Of a stretch of DNA of 52,211 nt, positions 38,357 through 47,480 are shown one piece after another. The stretch is taken from contig NZ_AYJW01000028.1 of the NCBI RefSeq assembly GCF_000497205.1, forward strand, positions 1 to 52,211, in the 5' to 3' direction. Source of the DNA: Saccharopolyspora rectivirgula DSM 43747 (GTDB lineage: Bacteria > Actinomycetota > Actinomycetes > Mycobacteriales > Pseudonocardiaceae). Every line of letters starts with the position of its first letter. Positions within the stretch are counted from its first letter, which is position 1. The position numbers and the translations under genes are program-made. The notes beneath the pieces were generated by a model. That model worked only from the letters and a program-made list of their open reading frames with translations. It made no database searches and was not told where the DNA came from.

Positions 38357-40456
38357 TCACGCGTTGGTGCGTGCGTTGTTCAGGCTGCGCCGGGCTGCCT
38401 CAACCACGGCCTCCGCGGTGAAGCCGTACTCCCGGAACAGGGTCTTGTAGTCGGCCGAAGCGCCGAAGTGGTCGATGGACACGATCTCGCCGGCGTCCTT
38501 GACGAAGCGGTACCACGGCTGCGCGCAGCCCGCCTCGACCGAGACGCGGGCGCGGACCGACTCCGGCAGCACCTTCTCCCGGTAGTCCGCGTCCTGCGCG
38601 TCGAACCACTCCACGCAGGGCATCGAGACCACACGGGTTGCAACGCCCTCGGCCTCCAGAATCTTCCGGGCCTCCACCGCGAGCTGGACCTCGGAACCGG
38701 TGGCGATGAGGATCACCTCCGGCTTGCCGTTGCCGGCCTCGGCCAGCACGTAGCCGCCCTTGGCCACGCCCTCGGCGTCCACGCCTTCCAGGGTGGGCAC
38801 GCCCTGCCGGGTCAGGGCGAGTCCGGCCGGACCGCTGGTGTCCTCCAGGATCGCCTTCCAGGCCGCAGCGGTCTCGTTGGCGTCGGCCGGGCGCACCAGG
38901 GAGAAGCCCGGGATGGCCCGCAGCGAGGCCAGGTGCTCGATGGGCTGGTGGGTCGGGCCGTCCTCGCCCAAACCGATCGAGTCGTGCGTCCACACGTAGA
39001 TGACCGGCGTCTTCATCAGCGCGGACAGCCGGACCGCCGGCCGCATGTAGTCGCTGAACACCAGGAACGTGCCGCCGTACGGCCGGGTTCCACCGTGCAG
39101 CGCGATGCCGTTGAGGATGGCGCCCATCGCGTGCTCGCGGATGCCGAAGTGCAGGTTCCGCCCGTACGGGTGCGCCTTCCAGGCGTCCGTGGCGATCGAC
39201 TCGGGGCCGAACGAGTCAGCGCCCTTGATCGGGGTGTTGTTGCTCTCGGCCAGGTCAGCGGAACCGCCCCACAGCTCGGGCAGCACGTCGGCCAGCGCGT
39301 TGATCACCTCACCGGAGGCCTTGCGGGTGGCCAGGGACGTGCCGTCCTGCTCCCAGCTCGGCAGCTTCTCGGCCCAGCCGGCGGGCAGCTCGCGCTTGCT
39401 CAGCCGGTCCAGCAGGGCCTTGCGCTCCGGGTTGGCAGCGGCCCACGCGTCGAACTTCTGCTGCCACTCGGCCCGGGTGGCCTTGGCCCGCTCGGCGACC
39501 TTGCGGGCGTGCGCCAGCACCTCGTCGTCCACCTGGAACGACTGCTCCGGGTCGAAGCCCAGGGCCTTCTTGATCCCGGCGACCTCGTCGGCGCCCAGCG
39601 CGGCACCGTGCGCCTTGCCGGTGTTCATCTTGGTGGGCGCCGGGTAGCCGATGACCGTGCGCAGCACGATCAGGCTGGGGCGGTCGGTCTCGGCCTTGGC
39701 GGCCTCGATGGCGGCCAGCAGGTCCTTGACGTTCTCCCCACCGTCGACGGTGACGACGTGCCAGCCGTAGGCCTCGTACCGCTTGGCGGTGTCCTCGGTC
39801 AGGGCGATCCGGGTGTTGTCCTCGATGGAGATCTCGTTGGCGTCGTAGATCACCGTGAGGTTGCCCAGCTGCTGGGTCCCGGCCAGCGAGGACGCCTCGG
39901 AGGTGACGCCTTCCTCGATGTCGCCGTCGGAGGCGATCACGTAGATGTGGTGGTCGAACGGGCTCTCCCCGGCCGGGGTGTCCGGGTCGAACAGACCGCG
40001 CTCCCGCCGAGCGGCCATCGCCATGCCGACCGCGGTGGCCAGGCCCTGGCCCAGCGGACCGGTGGTGGTCTCCACCCCGGCGGTGTGGCCGTACTCGGGG
40101 TGGCCCGGCGTCTTCGAGCCCCACTTGCGCAGCGCCTTCAGGTCGTCCAGCTCCAGTCCGTAACCGGACAGGAACAGCTGGATGTACAGGGTGAGGCTCG
40201 AGTGACCGGCCGACAGCACGAAGCGGTCCCGGCCGATCCACTCCGGGTCGCTCGGGTCGTGCCGCATGACGCGCTGGAACAGCGCGTAGGCAGCCGGGGC
40301 CAAGCTCATCGCGGTCCCCGGGTGACCGCTGCCGCAGTGCTCCACCGCGTCGGCGGCCAGCACCCGCGCGGTGTCCACAGCACGCTGGTCCAGCTCGGTC
40401 CAGTCTTCCGGGAGTTGTTTGGTGGTCAAGCGGGCAAGATCGTCAGTGACGGACAC
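38357..40456 (-). CDS. tkt: Transketolase
   Basis: 699 residues from the GTG at 40456. It transfers two-carbon units with thiamine diphosphate. AVEHCGSGHPGTAMSLAP (substrate site), ASDGDIEEGVTSEA with ...NLTVIYDANEISIE (metal-diphosphate binding GDG-N), HDSIGLGEDGPTHQP (second half) and VSIDHFGASADYKTLF (C-terminal domain) are visible. The start is set by GGAGCTGC at a good distance; the frame stays open 42 bases further upstream. It is first in tkt-tal, divergent from ctaB across 424 bases. Confidence 0.97.
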   Translation of the reverse strand: MSVTDDLARLTTKQLPEDWTELDQRAVDTARVLAADAVEHCGSGHPGTAMSLAPAAYALFQRVMRHDPSDPEWIGRDRFVLSAGHSSLTLYIQLFLSGYGLELDDLKALRKWGSKTPGHPEYGHTAGVETTTGPLGQGLATAVGMAMAARRERGLFDPDTPAGESPFDHHIYVIASDGDIEEGVTSEASSLAGTQQLGNLTVIYDANEISIEDNTRIALTEDTAKRYEAYGWHVVTVDGGENVKDLLAAIEAAKAETDRPSLIVLRTVIGYPAPTKMNTGKAHGAALGADEVAGIKKALGFDPEQSFQVDDEVLAHARKVAERAKATRAEWQQKFDAWAAANPERKALLDRLSKRELPAGWAEKLPSWEQDGTSLATRKASGEVINALADVLPELWGGSADLAESNNTPIKGADSFGPESIATDAWKAHPYGRNLHFGIREHAMGAILNGIALHGGTRPYGGTFLVFSDYMRPAVRLSALMKTPVIYVWTHDSIGLGEDGPTHQPIEHLASLRAIPGFSLVRPADANETAAAWKAILEDTSGPAGLALTRQGVPTLEGVDAEGVAKGGYVLAEAGNGKPEVILIATGSEVQLAVEARKILEAEGVATRVVSMPCVEWFDAQDADYREKVLPESVRARVSVEAGCAQPWYRFVKDAGEIVSIDHFGASADYKTLFREYGFTAEAVVEAARRSLNNARTNA

Positions 40457-40526
40457 GGACGCAGCTCCAGTTTCCCTCGATGCGGAGAATGCGGCCACTT
40501 GACCGATTCAACCGCTGTTATCCCTC

Positions 40527-40558
40527 GTCCGACGGCAGCCTAATAGGCGTGGTCGGAC
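40527..40558. repeat. Nested palindrome in the tkt-ctaB intergenic region
   Basis: Outer arms GTCCGAC (40527-40533) and GTCGGAC (40552-40558) enclose an inner palindrome GCCTA-A-TAGGC (40538-40548). The outer right arm ends at the first base of the 37-bp repeat. It may be a cruciform, a terminus of a small repeated element or a regulatory site for tkt. Confidence 0.55.
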
Positions 40559-40594
40559 ATCCTTTCCACCCGTCTGATTTGCTGATCCCGCAGC
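40558..40594 (-). repeat. 37-bp dispersed repeat, copy 1
   Basis: The reverse complement of these 37 bases is identical to 52175-52211, the last bases of the window. Just beyond the match (40595-40606) similarity continues with single-base gaps (ggcc-gcactgc shared). The other edge of the match is unknown because it meets the window end. Confidence 0.85.
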
Positions 40595-40813
40595 TGCAGT
40601 GCGGGCCGGAACATCGCCCGGCTGCATCTGAGGCACGCGTTCGAGGTGCCGGCTGCGGCCGCTGGATACGGGAGGGGACTCCCGCGACCAGCTGCAGCGC
40701 AGGGCGAACACACCCCTCGAAGGGGGTCACTTCCAGGGTACCTGGCGGCCGTCGCCAGCTGCGGTCTTTCCATTGAGGGCGGACCCGCCAGCCGGCGTTT
40801 TGAGTAGCACACC

Positions 40814-40819
40814 TACTAT
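40814..40819 (+). promoter_or_regulatory. -10 element candidate upstream of ctaB
   Basis: TACTAT fits TAnnnT well and lies 61 bases before the ctaB ATG at 40881. The surrounding stretch is AT-rich against the background. Confidence 0.4.
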
Positions 40820-40880
40820 TCAGTATTTGACCCCGAGTGACCAAGTACTCCTGCCCGGCCCACCGGGCGGCTCGGCTGAC

Positions 40881-41852
40881 ATGACCAAGGAGATCCATGC
40901 CGTCGGTGAGCGCAGCGTCGTGACCACCGTCGACGCACCCCAGACGCGGCATGCTCGGCGTCCCGCCGAGCTGCTGAAAGCCTATATCGGCCTGATGAAG
41001 CTGCGGGTCATCGAACTGCTGTTGGTGACCACGATCCCGGCCATGATCTTGGCCGAGGGCGGCATTCCGTCCCCGTGGCTGGTGATCGCCACCCTGCTCG
41101 GTGGCACGATGGCAGCCGGTAGTGCGAACGCGCTCAACTGCGTGGTCGACGCCGACATCGACAAGGTGATGCAGCGCACCAGGGCTCGTCCGCTGGTGCG
41201 GCACACCGTGTCCGATCGGCACGCGCTGGTCTTCGGGATCGTGCTCGGGCTGGCCTCCGTGGGGTTCCTGTGGGCCACCGCGAACCTGCTCGCGGGGCTG
41301 CTCGCGCTCGCGACGATCCTGTTCTACGTCTTCGTCTACTCGCTGTGGTTGAAGCGCCGCACCGCGCAGAACATCGTCTGGGGCGGGGCCGCCGGGTGCA
41401 TGCCCCCGGTGATCGGCTGGGCAGCCGTCACCGGCGAGGTCTCCTGGCAAGCGCTGGTGATGTTCGGCATCGTGTTCTTCTGGACACCGCCGCACACCTG
41501 GACGCTGGCCGTCAAGTACAAGGACGACTACGCCCGGGCCGGGGTGCCGATGCTGCCGGTGGTGGCCGGGCCGGTGCAGGTCACCCGGCAGGTGCTGATC
41601 TACACCTGGCTGACGGTGTTGACGACGCTGCTGCTGATCCCCGCGGCGGGTTGGCTCTACGCGCTGTCGGCGGTGGTCAGCGGAGCGTGGTTCTTGTACC
41701 TGACGCACCGGCTGCACACCATGACCAAGCGCGGGGAGAAGACCAAGCCGATCCAACTGTTCCACCTGTCGAACACCTACCTGATGTTCGTCTTCGTCGG
41801 GCTGGCCGTGGACGCGGCCCTCGGGCTGCCGGTCATCGGCTGGCTGTGGTGA
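40881..41852 (+). CDS. ctaB: Protoheme IX farnesyltransferase (heme O synthase)
   Basis: 323 residues, a UbiA-family prenyltransferase with about eight or nine membrane helices. It adds a farnesyl group to heme B to make heme O. The two Asp-rich motifs are seen: [20 protein letters not shown] (NxxxDxxxD) and [16 protein letters not shown]. The ATG at 40881 gives a protein of family length; it has no clear ribosome site. Synteny with Mtb ctaB next to tkt is conserved, and ctaA, the next heme step, is 5 kb on. Confidence 0.95.
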   Translation: MTKEIHAVGERSVVTTVDAPQTRHARRPAELLKAYIGLMKLRVIELLLVTTIPAMILAEGGIPSPWLVIATLLGGTMAAGSANALNCVVDADIDKVMQRTRARPLVRHTVSDRHALVFGIVLGLASVGFLWATANLLAGLLALATILFYVFVYSLWLKRRTAQNIVWGGAAGCMPPVIGWAAVTGEVSWQALVMFGIVFFWTPPHTWTLAVKYKDDYARAGVPMLPVVAGPVQVTRQVLIYTWLTVLTTLLLIPAAGWLYALSAVVSGAWFLYLTHRLHTMTKRGEKTKPIQLFHLSNTYLMFVFVGLAVDAALGLPVIGWLW

Positions 41853-41874
41853 GCCGACGGGGTTGATCCCCCGG

Positions 41875-41880
41875 TAGCCT
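41875..41880 (+). promoter_or_regulatory. -10 element of a leaderless promoter
   Basis: TAGCCT lies 7 bases ahead of the ATG at 41888, and no Shine-Dalgarno is present. Confidence 0.45.
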
Positions 41881-41887
41881 CGCCGCC

Positions 41888-42823
41888 ATGAAGCTCACCG
41901 AGCAGCAGCGCGCCGCGTTGCAGGAACTGGTCGGCCGGGGAGTGCTGGGGCAGGACCAGGCCGACGCGGTGCGCGCCGCGTTGGACAGCGGTCCGACGCG
42001 GTCTCGTCGCGGTGTGCTCTGGGAGGTCCTCGGGTACCTGGGCGGGGTGCTCGTGCTCAGCGGTGCACTGCTGCTGGCCGGGCAGACCTGGGCGGAGCTG
42101 CCGGAACCCGCTCGGGTGTTGATCCTCACCGCGGTCGCGGTGCTGCCGGCCGGAGTCGGGGTGTTCATCGCGGGTGGCCCCGGCAGGGTGCGCAGTTCGC
42201 GCGGTCATCGGGCGCGCGTCATCACCGTGCTGTTCGCGTTGACCGCGGTGGCCGGCGCCGCGGCGGTCGGCACTGCGGTTCCCGAGCCGGTCGGGGAGTG
42301 GCCCTGGGCGGTCACCGGCCTGGTGCTCGCTGTGGTCGGTTACTTGGCGTTGCCCGCCGCGTTCACCGCCTTCGCTTCGTGCGCGTTCACCGCGGCGCTG
42401 GTGCTGGCCGCGGCCTCGGACTGCTTCTCCTGGTCGGTTCCGGTGACGACGGGGCTCCTGCTGGGCGCCGGGCTGCTGTGGACCGTGCTCGTCTTGACCG
42501 GGGTGGTCGCCCAGCGGACCGCGTTGGCGTGCGGGTTGGCCATCGCCCTCACCGGCGCCCAGTGGCCGGCGTCCGAGAGCTGGCCGTGGGCCTACGGCAG
42601 CACGTTCGTGCTGGCCTTGCTGCTGTTGGCGGCGTTCTTGCGCTCGCGGGACCCGGTGCTGCTGGCAGCGGGGGTGATCGGTGTTGTGATCGCGGTCCCG
42701 GAAGCGGTGTGGGACTGGACGGGCGGTGCGCTCAGCGCGCCGCTGATCGTGCTGCTCGCCGGCGTGGTGCTGCTGGTCGCCGGCGGGGTCGGGCTGGGCT
42801 GGCGGAGGCGCACCGCGCGGTGA
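41888..42823 (+). CDS. DUF2157-like membrane protein
   Basis: 311 residues. A soluble N-terminal segment (LTEQQRAALQELVGRGVLGQDQADAVRAAL) is followed by ten or so hydrophobic helices, the layout of DUF2157 membrane proteins, in which the N-terminal helical unit resembles this one. The function is unknown. The ATG is 7 bases after a TAGCCT -10 element, suggesting a leaderless message. It lies 35 bases past ctaB and converges with the glycerol dehydrogenase gene. Confidence 0.65.
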   Translation: MKLTEQQRAALQELVGRGVLGQDQADAVRAALDSGPTRSRRGVLWEVLGYLGGVLVLSGALLLAGQTWAELPEPARVLILTAVAVLPAGVGVFIAGGPGRVRSSRGHRARVITVLFALTAVAGAAAVGTAVPEPVGEWPWAVTGLVLAVVGYLALPAAFTAFASCAFTAALVLAAASDCFSWSVPVTTGLLLGAGLLWTVLVLTGVVAQRTALACGLAIALTGAQWPASESWPWAYGSTFVLALLLLAAFLRSRDPVLLAAGVIGVVIAVPEAVWDWTGGALSAPLIVLLAGVVLLVAGGVGLGWRRRTAR

Positions 42824-42863
42824 GCTTCCGGGGTGGTCTGCTGCGGCCCAGCCCGTTGGGTCG

Positions 42864-44027
42864 TCAGTGCCCGGTGGAGCCCGGTGCTGCTGGGGCGGGC
42901 AGCCCCGCTCGCTCGCGGAACCCGACCGCGTACCGGTCGGCTGCTCGCAGCGCGTCGATCACATCGGCAGCGCTCACCTCGAACGGCAGGTTGTGGATCG
43001 TTTCCTCCGGTGCGGTGGCCGTCTCCGCCACGTGGCGGAGCGCTTCGCCGTCCGCATCGCCGAGCCCGACCTCGGTGAGCGTGGTGGGCAGCCCGATCCT
43101 GGTGGAGAAGTCGATGAAGCTGTCGATCTCCGCGGTCGGTCGCCCCTCCAGGACCAGCTGGGTCAGCGTGCCCAGGTTCACCTTCTCCCCGTGCATCACC
43201 GCGTGCGTTTGCGGTAGCGCGGTGAGGCCGTTGTGGATCGCGTGCGCCGCGGCCAGACCGCCGGATTCGAAACCCAGGCCGGACAGCAGGGTGTTGGCTT
43301 CGGTGATCTTCTCCAGCGCGGGGGTCACCAGGTGGTGGCGGGCGGCGTCGCAGGCCTGCACCCCGTACTCCCACAGCGTGTCCCAGCACAGCTTGGCCAG
43401 GGCGACGGCGGCGAGCGGGGCCTTCCCGCCGGCCATCGTGGTGGCCCCGGACTGCTGGCAGGCGCGCGCTTCCACCCACGTGGCCAGGGCGTCACCGATG
43501 CCGGACTGCAGGAAGCGGGCGGGGGCGTTGGCCACCAGCTGGGTGTCGACGATCACCAGGTCCGGGTTGTGGGGGAAGAACCGGTACTCCTCGAACGCGC
43601 CGTCCTCGGTGTAGACCACGGCCAGGGCGCTGGTGGGGGCGTCGGTGGAGGCCACCGTGGGCGCGGAGACCCATTTGGTGCCGGCCTGGTGGCCAGCGGC
43701 CTTCGCGGTGTCGATCGCGGTTCCTCCGCCGAGGCCGACGATCGCGTCCACTTCCGCTCGTCGCGCGACTTCGGCGACCCGGTCGATCTCCGCTGCGGTG
43801 CAGCTCCCGCGGAACTCCTCGAAGTGCAGGCCGACGCCCGCCTTCTCCAGCGAAGCGCGGATGGTCTTCTCGGCGATCCCCCAGACGACCTGGTCGGAGA
43901 TCAACAGCACTTTTTCGGCCAAAGTGGACAGACGGGTGCCGAGGTCGGCGAGCACGCCGGCTCCTTGGACGTACGCGGCCGGGCTGATCAGGGCGACGGT
44001 GTGCCGGGCTTGCTGCTCGTTGTCCAT
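42864..44027 (-). CDS. gldA: Glycerol dehydrogenase-like iron-type alcohol dehydrogenase
   Basis: 387 residues. GLGGGTAIDTAKA is the NAD-binding GGGxxxDxAK motif, and STDAPTSALAVVYTEDG matches the glycerol dehydrogenase family. Metal ligands are likely Asp (GIGDALATWVEA) and His residues in AAHAIHNGL and HGEKVNLG. It oxidises glycerol to dihydroxyacetone with NAD. No dihydroxyacetone kinase lies nearby, so the physiological role cannot be read from context. The ATG at 44027 has only a weak GGGG upstream. It follows qor after a strong terminator. Confidence 0.9.
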   Translation of the reverse strand: MDNEQQARHTVALISPAAYVQGAGVLADLGTRLSTLAEKVLLISDQVVWGIAEKTIRASLEKAGVGLHFEEFRGSCTAAEIDRVAEVARRAEVDAIVGLGGGTAIDTAKAAGHQAGTKWVSAPTVASTDAPTSALAVVYTEDGAFEEYRFFPHNPDLVIVDTQLVANAPARFLQSGIGDALATWVEARACQQSGATTMAGGKAPLAAVALAKLCWDTLWEYGVQACDAARHHLVTPALEKITEANTLLSGLGFESGGLAAAHAIHNGLTALPQTHAVMHGEKVNLGTLTQLVLEGRPTAEIDSFIDFSTRIGLPTTLTEVGLGDADGEALRHVAETATAPEETIHNLPFEVSAADVIDALRAADRYAVGFRERAGLPAPAAPGSTGH

Positions 44028-44063
44028 GCCCCAGTGGATTCCCGGTGCGGGAAGCCGGGCAAA

Positions 44064-44093
44064 CCCCGACAGCGCGCCGGGGCGCTGTCGGGG
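44064..44093 (-). terminator. Terminator after qor
   Basis: Perfect 12-bp stem (CCCCGACAGCGC, 44064-44075, and its complement at 44082-44093) with a 6-base loop, followed on the minus strand by TTT. It sits between qor and gldA. Confidence 0.8.
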
Positions 44094-44108
44094 CGGGTTT
44101 CCGCGGTT

Positions 44109-45077
<969 letters not shown>

Positions 45078-45208
45078 CCTGTCTCCTCCGCCTGGTGTCG
45101 CTGCTTTTGACCGCGTGTTGGTCACGCCGTTGATTTCCTACGCTACGGCAGGCGATCGAGCAGAAGTGGTGTGCACTACGGGATGGTCCGCCACGGAGTG
45201 GAGTTGTC

Positions 45209-45214
45209 TATGAT
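45209..45214 (+). promoter_or_regulatory. -10 element of a leaderless promoter
   Basis: TATGAT, a near-ideal -10 hexamer, is 7 bases ahead of the ATG at 45222. There is no ribosome site. Confidence 0.5.
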
Positions 45215-45221
45215 TCCCGTC

Positions 45222-45536
45222 ATGGCCGAGAAGGACACCGAAAGGGCTGCCAAGCCCTCTCCGAAAGCGATCGCGGCTGCCAAGACGTTCGTTCGCGAGC
45301 ACGGCGGCTCAGCGCGAGCTGTAGTGGAAAACCTTGGCCAGGCGGGGGCGCGGGTCGTCCTGATCGGCGAGGACGGCGGCATGGGTGACGTCATGGTTCC
45401 CGATGTGGCCGCCGGCGAGGCGCTGGTCGAAGCTGTCGAGGACCTGACGGCCAGCGAATGGGACGCGGACACCGCCGCCGCGCTCAAGATCGGCGCCGAG
45501 CACCGGCGGCGCATGGCGGGGCCGCGCGCTCGCTGA
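45222..45536 (+). CDS. Small conserved-looking protein of unknown function
   Basis: 104 residues, not recognised. It is soluble and acidic in the middle, with a basic N-terminus (AKPSPKAIAAAKTFVREHGGSARAVVENL) and a Gly-Asp core (VVLIGEDGGMGDVMVPD), then a helical stretch ending in RRRMAGPRAR. There is no signal peptide, membrane span or metal motif. The ATG at 45222 is chosen because a TATGAT -10 lies 7 bases away. It is divergent from qor. Good start signals and coherent secondary structure favour a real gene. Confidence 0.6.
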   Translation: MAEKDTERAAKPSPKAIAAAKTFVREHGGSARAVVENLGQAGARVVLIGEDGGMGDVMVPDVAAGEALVEAVEDLTASEWDADTAAALKIGAEHRRRMAGPRAR

Positions 45537-45611
45537 ATCCGCTTCCGTCCTCCGCCGGTGCGGGGACGGGTGCCGGCGGGTGGGTTCCGCCCGCGGTGCG
45601 CCTGTCCGCTG

Positions 45612-45794
45612 TCATCGGCGGTGTCGTCTTCCGGAGGCCTGCAGGTACCCCGGTCCCGGGGTGTTGATCCGCCATCCGTACTTGTGGTGCCAGCGGACGC
45701 GGCGGCCGAGTTTGACGCTCCAGCTGAACCCGCGCCTGCCCAGGTGCAGGCGCAGGGGTCCCAGTCGGAACGTTTTCCGCAGGTGAAACCGCAC
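45612..45794 (-). CDS. Small DUF4236-like basic protein
   Basis: About 60 residues: FHLRKTFRLGPLRLHLG is similar to the FRKSxxLGPxRLNxS start of DUF4236 proteins, and a later RRVRWHHKYGWRINTPGPGY resembles their TPGPG tail (given in part). It is very basic. GGAG lies 7 bases before the GTG at 45794; an upstream TTG in the same frame (45806) would add four residues. DUF4236 has no known function. It converges with the 104-residue gene. Confidence 0.55.
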   Translation of the reverse strand: MRFHLRKTFRLGPLRLHLGRRGFSWSVKLGRRVRWHHKYGWRINTPGPGYLQASGRRHRR

Positions 45795-45950
45795 TGTGGA
45801 CTCCAAAGATCGCTAGCTGGCGGTCGAGCGCTCCGCTTCACACTGTGCCAGTCGACGGCGAGCTGCGCCGGGGCTCGACGGCCCCGGGTTGGCACGCGCT
45901 TCACCTTGGTTTATCTTTTCAGCACTGATTGAACCTATGGGGGAGGTGTG

Positions 45951-46445
45951 GTGGCCGACTACCTGCAGCGCACCGATCGACCGGCCCTGGCCGACTGGAT
46001 AGAGCGGATGGCGGCTCACTTCGAAGCCACCGAGGGAATGCCCTTGATCGCCGGTCGCATCCTGGCGTTCCTGCTGGTGTGCGATCCGCCGGAGCGCACC
46101 GCTGCGGAGTTGTCCCACGCGCTCAACGCCAGCACCGGTTCGGTCAGCACCAACGTGCGGCTGCTGATGCGGCTGGGCCTGATCTCGAAGACGACCCGGC
46201 AGGGCAGGGAAGCGGCGCTGTACCGGATCGAGGAGGACAGCTGGCCCGATTTCGTGCGGCAGCGCATGCAGCGGTTCACCGAGCTGGAAGAGCTGACCGC
46301 CCTCGGCCTGCGTATGTTCAGCGGCCAAGGGGAACGGGCCCGGCGACTGCGCTCGGTCAACGAGTTCTACCGGTGGCTGTCCGGGGAAATGCCCGAGCTC
46401 TGGCGCCGGTGGGAGCGCGAAGGCAAGCCGCGGCTGCGGTTCTGA
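45951..46445 (+). CDS. GbsR/MarR-type winged-helix regulator
   Basis: 164 residues. WIERMAAHFEATEGMPLIAGRILAFLLV starts the GbsR-like fold, and AAELSHALNASTGSVSTNVRLLMRLGLISK (given in part: NASTGSVSTNVRLL) is the helix-turn-helix with REAALYRI as the wing. Such proteins often sense small molecules, such as choline in Bacillus, or control transporters. The GTG at 45951 has GGGGAGG at a proper distance; a GTG at 45948 is too close to it. It converges with ctaA at a gap of 19 bases. No target gene is evident. Confidence 0.82.
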   Translation: MADYLQRTDRPALADWIERMAAHFEATEGMPLIAGRILAFLLVCDPPERTAAELSHALNASTGSVSTNVRLLMRLGLISKTTRQGREAALYRIEEDSWPDFVRQRMQRFTELEELTALGLRMFSGQGERARRLRSVNEFYRWLSGEMPELWRRWEREGKPRLRF

Positions 46446-46464
46446 CCGCCACCGCGGCGCGCGC

Positions 46465-47415
46465 TCAGCTCGCGGCCGGCTCCGCCTGCTTCTGCTGCGG
46501 CAGCGGGCCGCGGTAGCGGGACTCGCACCACAGCCACGAGGTCGCCACCACCACGAGCATGGCGCCGAGCACGTGCGCCACCACGAGCGGCTCGGGAACG
46601 CCGAGGGCGTACTGGGTGTAGCCGATCGCCCCCTGCAGCAGCACCACCGCGCACGCCGCGCTGTAGGCCTTCAGCAGTGCTTTGGTCGGTCGTGCGCTGC
46701 GCAGCCACACCCCGAACACGGCCAGCAGCAGCACGTAGGCCATCGTCGACATGCTGTGCACCCGGGCGATGGTTTCCACCGGCACGTCCAGCCGTGGCGT
46801 TGCAGCGTCCCCGGCGTGCGGACCGGCGGCGGTGACCAGGGTTCCGGCGAACAGCATCACGAAGGTGACCGCGCTCAGCGCCACCAGCAGCCGCTGCATG
46901 GTCCTGGTGATCACCAGCATCGGTTTGTCGTCGCCCTCGCTGGCCGTCTTGACCAGGATCGCCGCCAGCCACACCAGCACCGCCGACGCCAGGAAGTGCA
47001 GGGAGACGCTCCACCACTGCAGGTCCACGAGCACCGTGATGCCGCCGATGATCGCCTGCGCCACCACGCCCAGCGGCATGACCAGGGCCAGCCGGACCAG
47101 TCGCGGACGGCGCGGCCGGGAGCGCCAGGCGGCCAGGAAGCAGGCGATCGCCGCGATGCCGACGACGAAGGTCAGCAGCCGGTTGCCGAACTCGATGGCC
47201 TGGTGCAGCGGGGCGATCTCCGCGTGGGAAACCGGGACCATGCTGCCCGGGAAGCACTGGGGCCAGGTGGGGCAGCCCAGACCGGATCCGGTGACTCGCA
47301 CGATCGTTCCGGTCACCGAGATCAGCACCTGGGTCACCAGCACTGCCAGGGCCAGTGCCCGCACCATGCGCGGAGAAGGACGGGATAAACGCGCTTTCAA
47401 AGACGCCGCAGCCAC
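46465..47415 (-). CDS. ctaA: Heme A synthase (COX15/CtaA family)
   Basis: 316 residues with about eight membrane helices. It converts heme O to heme A. VTGTIVRVTGSGLGCPTWPQCFPG holds the Cys pair seen in type CtaA, and conserved His residues occur in PLHQAIEFGNRLL, SVSLHFLASA, ARVHSMSTMAY and VVAHVLGAML (heme ligands). GTG at 47415 is preceded by TACCAT at 6 bases, so it is probably leaderless. An N-terminal basic stretch of about 16 residues precedes the first helix. Its partner ctaB lies 5 kb upstream. Confidence 0.94.
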   Translation of the reverse strand: MAAASLKARLSRPSPRMVRALALAVLVTQVLISVTGTIVRVTGSGLGCPTWPQCFPGSMVPVSHAEIAPLHQAIEFGNRLLTFVVGIAAIACFLAAWRSRPRRPRLVRLALVMPLGVVAQAIIGGITVLVDLQWWSVSLHFLASAVLVWLAAILVKTASEGDDKPMLVITRTMQRLLVALSAVTFVMLFAGTLVTAAGPHAGDAATPRLDVPVETIARVHSMSTMAYVLLLAVFGVWLRSARPTKALLKAYSAACAVVLLQGAIGYTQYALGVPEPLVVAHVLGAMLVVVATSWLWCESRYRGPLPQQKQAEPAAS

Positions 47416-47421
47416 GCCTCG

Positions 47422-47427
47422 ATGGTA
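47422..47427 (-). promoter_or_regulatory. -10 element of a leaderless ctaA promoter
   Basis: On the minus strand TACCAT lies 6 bases before the ctaA GTG at 47415, the same layout as at the YwaF-type gene, rpe and uvrC. Confidence 0.5.
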
Positions 47428-47480
47428 AGCCGCGCCGACTTCCCTCCTCCGCCGGGCTGGCGACCGGCCCCGGCGGGAGC

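Larger units (their letters stand above)
40457..40880. other. Divergent intergenic region between tkt and ctaB
   Basis: 424 bases without a gene. It holds the promoter regions of tkt (left) and ctaB (right), a nested palindrome (40527-40558), a 37-bp segment repeated in inverted form at the end of the window (40558-40594) and an ACCCC/GGGGT dyad at about 40712-40727. Open frames on either strand have no recognisable domain. Confidence 0.7.
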
